DNA of 7,802 nt from Dehalococcoidia bacterium UBA3254 (lineage in GTDB: Bacteria; Chloroflexota; Dehalococcoidia; Dehalococcoidales; UBA3254), in the NCBI GenBank assembly GCA_002362735.1, contig DEUU01000268.1:1-7802 (forward strand), read 5' to 3'. The notes beneath the pieces were generated by a model. The model had not been told where the DNA came from and did no database searches. It worked only from the letters and a program-made list of their open reading frames with translations. The translations under genes were made by a program, and so were the position numbers. Numbering within the stretch: position 1 is the first letter of the stretch; the number at the start of each line of letters is the position of its first letter. Positions 5,708 through 7,802 of the stretch are shown here, in pieces.

Positions 5708-6748
5708 CTATTCTTCGCTATAGTGTTTGCACCCTTTCTGCGCGAAGCAGCTTTTACATCGCTTGCACCAATTGATTTCTTCAAATTGATTGTTTCTAAG
5801 TTTCTCAGGTGTCAACGGGTCGGCAATGGCCTGTCGACCGAAGCCCACGAAATCCGGAGCTAATCGTGTTTGCAGAACGAGTCTCATTTTCTCAACCGGG
5901 TTCCCGTGGTGGGCTAAATAGGAGGTGAAGCCACCTTGAATGACGGTTGCCTGGGGCTTCATCATCTTCACCGCCTGTGTCAGAACGGAAATGGCGTCGG
6001 CGTTGAAGATATCTGGAAAGTTAGAAACATTTATGAAGTCCAGATGTAGAACTTTATCCAGGACCTCAACGATATCCTTTAGGTTGGCTAGGTTGGATTC
6101 GGAAATCCGAGCACCAATGATGAAACTTTCTTTTCTATTGTGGGTAAGTTCCTCCCTGGTCCCCTGGACTGCTTCTATGGCAAACCGAGCTCTCTGTCTG
6201 AGGGTCTCTCCGCCCCATTCATCCTGCCTCTTATTGGCTTCACACAAGAGTTGAAACGTAAGATGTCCGTGGCAGAGCTTAAGATCCATCCCATCGAAAC
6301 CAGCTTCAGCTGCCAAAACGGCTCCTCTTATCATATTTGCCAGCAACCGGTTAATCGTCGAAGCAGGCAGACTCATGAAGTTATTATTTCCTTCCTGATC
6401 GTTGCCCGGCGCACCCGTGCTAAGTTGTATCATGAGAATTGTTTCGGGACTTACTTCCTTGATCTCCCGAACCAGCCGCCTGAATTCGGGAAGATTACTC
6501 TCAGTCATCAGAAATCCGTCAGGCATATGACCCCTCTCGGTTGGATCATCTGAACAGGTGGTGTTTTCTACAAACATGACACCCCAATGACCTGCAGCTA
6601 GTTTTCGATACCAGCAATAAGCCGATTCACTGGGCTTGCCTTCAGCCGTTCCATCGGCGCGTTCCAGGGGTTGGAGTACCAGAAGGTTCGGCGCTGTTTG
6701 GGAACCGATAGCTCGTCTTTGAAAAAGCCAGTCATAATTATCAGCCAT
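5708..6748 (-). CDS. Old Yellow Enzyme family NADH:flavin oxidoreductase
   Basis: This 346-residue protein is the FMN-binding TIM-barrel domain of the OYE family, which reduces activated C=C bonds or related substrates with NAD(P)H. Signatures: QPLERADGTAEGKPSE (about 26-41, the flavin-contacting N-terminal loop), AGFDGMDLKLCHGHL (about 149-163, the AGFDGV.IH.AHGYL region), WGGETLRQRARF (about 178-189) and DFVGFGRQAIADP (about 299-311, phosphate-binding end of the barrel). Cys328, 331, 334 and 340 form a CxxCxxCx5C cluster at the C-terminus. It resembles the 4Fe-4S site of 2-enoate and 2,4-dienoyl-CoA reductases, but the FAD/NAD half found in those proteins is absent. The substrate is unknown. 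ATG 6748 is chosen because AAGGAGAG lies 6 nt upstream; the in-frame TTG 6754 would sit almost on that site. A sigma70-like promoter lies about 100 nt upstream. Confidence 0.9.
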   Translation of the reverse strand: MADNYDWLFQRRAIGSQTAPNLLVLQPLERADGTAEGKPSESAYCWYRKLAAGHWGVMFVENTTCSDDPTERGHMPDGFLMTESNLPEFRRLVREIKEVSPETILMIQLSTGAPGNDQEGNNNFMSLPASTINRLLANMIRGAVLAAEAGFDGMDLKLCHGHLTFQLLCEANKRQDEWGGETLRQRARFAIEAVQGTREELTHNRKESFIIGARISESNLANLKDIVEVLDKVLHLDFINVSNFPDIFNADAISVLTQAVKMMKPQATVIQGGFTSYLAHHGNPVEKMRLVLQTRLAPDFVGFGRQAIADPLTPEKLRNNQFEEINWCKRCKSCFAQKGCKHYSEE

Positions 6749-6754
6749 ATCCAA

Positions 6755-6762
6755 CTCTCCTT
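6755..6762 (-). promoter_or_regulatory. Ribosome binding site of the OYE gene
   Basis: On the minus strand this reads AAGGAGAG, 6 nt before ATG 6748. It rules out TTG 6754 as the start. Confidence 0.8.
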
Positions 6763-7044
6763 GTGAATCTGCCTTTTCCTTTATTATCTAAGTAATTGAG
6801 ATCTTCCATGCCATACTATTATGCTTTCTCGGGTCGCTATGCGGGTATACTCGATTATATCTTTAATCTCCTGGTATAACAATCGGAAGGAGGGGGGCGA
6901 TAAGTCCTCATCCTCTCGCTTTCAGGTTCTACCCCCAGACTGGACACCCTTATTCCAGGCTAATAGTTTCTTCTGCCAAGTCTAAAGTGGACGTTCACCA
7001 CCAAGTTGTCGGTCATGCTGAGCACATGGAAACAGATACTATGT
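6763..7044. other. Intergenic region upstream of the OYE gene
   Basis: About 280 nt with no supportable gene. It contains the OYE promoter (6854-6882) and about 100 nt of 5' untranslated leader. Between 6883 and 7044 I see a purine-rich GGAAGGAGGGGGG run (6885-6897) and no clear terminator for the DUF6794-like gene that ends at 7045. Confidence 0.5.
6854..6882 (-). promoter_or_regulatory. Sigma70-like promoter of the OYE gene
   Basis: On the minus strand TTGTTA (6882-6877) and a perfect TATAAT (6859-6854) are separated by exactly 17 nt. Transcription would start near 6847, giving a leader of about 100 nt before ATG 6748. Confidence 0.6.
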
Positions 7045-7323
7045 TTAGATAGTGTCTGTAGGGACGCCAGTAAGTTCTTTCCAAACCTCTTTCATGATGG
7101 TCATAAAGGCATCATCCCGCTCAAAGGCTCCACAGGATCGGATGAGTTCATCATTACCTTCCCACATACCAAACTCATTGCGGATTCGCATCGCCAAATC
7201 TACGTGAAAGCGGATTAGATCCTTTTTGGGGGTGTTTTTGACGGCCTCTTTTTCTTGAGAAGTTAGAGTCAAGAGGCAGATTTTCACAGCCTCTTGTAGG
7301 GTCTTTGGCCAACCAGAGCCCAT
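7045..7323 (-). CDS. Small DUF6794-like protein
   Basis: The protein has 92 residues. The pattern WPKTLQEAV (5-13), TSQEKEAVKNTPKKDLIRFH (about 21-40), IRNEFGMWEGNDELIRSC (about 47-64) and DDAFMTIMKEVWKEL (about 70-84) matches what I recall of DUF6794, a small soluble domain of unknown function. There it usually reads as PKTLEEAV, EDLI.FH, IRN.FGLW.GN and DDAS. It is predicted mostly helical, acidic to neutral, with no membrane segment or signal peptide. ATG 7323 is the only sensible start; the Shine-Dalgarno match is poor. A TATAAT lies at 7349-7344 on the same strand but without a well-spaced -35. It is co-oriented with the OYE gene, 296 nt upstream, which has its own promoter, so a common operon is unlikely. 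The family name rests on memory. Confidence 0.8.
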   Translation of the reverse strand: MGSGWPKTLQEAVKICLLTLTSQEKEAVKNTPKKDLIRFHVDLAMRIRNEFGMWEGNDELIRSCGAFERDDAFMTIMKEVWKELTGVPTDTI

Positions 7324-7343
7324 TATTTTCTATTGCTTGACTA

Positions 7344-7349
7344 ATTATA
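7344..7349 (-). promoter_or_regulatory. Possible -10 box for the DUF6794-like gene
   Basis: TATAAT on the minus strand, 20 nt before ATG 7323. The nearest -35-like hexamer, TTGTGT, is at a 15-nt spacing, shorter than optimal. A very short leader would result. Confidence 0.35.
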
Positions 7350-7393
7350 ATAACAGAAAAGACGACACAAGGTTTTTTGGTATAGGATGCCGG

Positions 7394-7422
7394 TTGATTA
7401 ATGACGGAGACGGTGGCACAAT
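7394..7422 (+). promoter_or_regulatory. Possible promoter of the second OYE gene
   Basis: TTGATT (7394-7399) and CACAAT (7417-7422) are spaced by 17 nt and each matches four of six consensus bases. A transcript would begin near 7429, about 45 nt before ATG 7474. It is back-to-back with the DUF6794-like gene, so the 150-nt gap at 7324-7473 is probably a divergent promoter region. Confidence 0.3.
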
Positions 7423-7473
7423 AATAACTAAATCGCGATGCGTTCTGTCGATATAAAGTAATAGGAGTAGCCG

Positions 7474-7802
7474 ATGTCTAATTATCCGCACCTTTTCCAA
7501 CCTATTAGAATCAATAAATTGACTTACAAGAATAGAATCGTCACTGGACCGATGAGCTTTCCACTGGAGGTTCAGGGTAAAGAAAAAGGCAAAATACATT
7601 ACCGGAAGATTGAAGACCGGGCCAGGGGTGGTGCCGCGGCTGTTATACTGGGTGAGACCAGTGTTAATTTTACAGACGCCGCACGGATGCCCTTTAAGCC
7701 AGTTGATTATACCCAATATTCGGGGCCCGATTTTGAGGGATTCAAGAAATACGCTGACATCATCCACAAGTATGGCGCTGTAGCCTTGATTGAAATTTTC
7801 CA
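7474..7802 (+). CDS. OYE-family oxidoreductase, N-terminal part
   Basis: The frame starts at ATG 7474, with AGGAG (7463-7467) 6 nt upstream, and stays open to the end of the window (109 complete codons). The N-terminus HLFQPIRINKLTYKNRIVTGPM (residues 6-27) is the diagnostic first strand and flavin-binding loop of NADH:flavin oxidoreductases of the BaiCD/2-enoate reductase/2,4-dienoyl-CoA reductase type. RARGGAAAVILGETSV (about 49-64) and FKKYADIIHKYGAVALIEIF (about 90-109) continue the TIM barrel; the last block precedes the usual QL.H.GR. The N-terminus follows the canonical LF.PI.I..L..KNRIV pattern, unlike the protein at 5708-6748, so the two are different OYE subtypes and not a recent duplicate. 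Whether it carries the C-terminal FAD/NAD domain cannot be seen. Confidence 0.92.
   Translation, partial: MSNYPHLFQPIRINKLTYKNRIVTGPMSFPLEVQGKEKGKIHYRKIEDRARGGAAAVILGETSVNFTDAARMPFKPVDYTQYSGPDFEGFKKYADIIHKYGAVALIEIF

Noticed and set aside
6140..6553. 137-codon open frame on the plus strand, and the neighbouring 5940-6254 frame
   Set aside because: Both are antisense to the well-supported OYE gene at 5708-6748 and have no ribosome binding site or family signature.
7345..7767. 140-codon open frame on the minus strand
   Set aside because: It is antisense to the clear OYE N-terminus that starts at 7474 and to its leader; the translation has no recognisable motif.
1..7802. CRISPR array, rRNA or canonical tRNA gene
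   Set aside because: No regularly spaced direct repeats, rRNA signature or full cloverleaf could be found by reading both strands.

Overview
The window looks like an accessory or low-gene-density stretch of an anaerobic bacterial chromosome. The GC content is moderate, Shine-Dalgarno sites are clear, and two flavin oxidoreductases of the Old Yellow Enzyme (OYE) type lie near the end. A secreted C39-like/PKD protein, paired OYE genes and small 'LPKTSLGWWSVGL' membrane proteins together make me think of Dehalococcoidia-like Chloroflexota. This is an impression from protein style, not a demonstrated assignment.

Layout. 1-1104 (+) is the 3' end of a secreted multidomain protein: C39-like peptidase, two PKD domains and a Kre9/KNH-like Ig domain. 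It is followed by a good intrinsic terminator. 1207-1565 is a leader region with a consensus sigma70-type promoter (TTGACA-N17-TATAAT) whose -10 sits inside a dyad. It faces a likely three-gene unit (+): a class I SAM methyltransferase (1566-2186) and two tandem paralogous three-helix membrane proteins (2240-2539 and 2689-3006). 3271-4809 is an intact IS4-type insertion sequence with 15-bp perfect terminal inverted repeats and a 6-bp target duplication (ACTTTC). Its transposase is on the minus strand. 4816-5707 has no intact gene: it holds a cluster of nested inverted repeats ending in a tmRNA/tRNA-like 3' tail, then short open stretches that look like gene debris.

5708-6748 (-) is an OYE-family protein with a C-terminal four-cysteine cluster, preceded by a sigma70-like promoter. 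7045-7323 (-) is a small DUF6794-like protein. From 7474 (+) the N-terminus of a second, divergently transcribed OYE-family protein runs off the window.

How the parts work together: the methyltransferase and the two membrane proteins share orientation, short gaps and one strong promoter, so they may be one transcript. The two OYE genes point away from each other around the DUF6794 gene, and nothing shows that they act in one pathway. I found no convincing new defence or mobile system. The least explained parts are the structured non-coding segment at about 4899-5084 and the dyad-overlapped promoter at 1293-1329.
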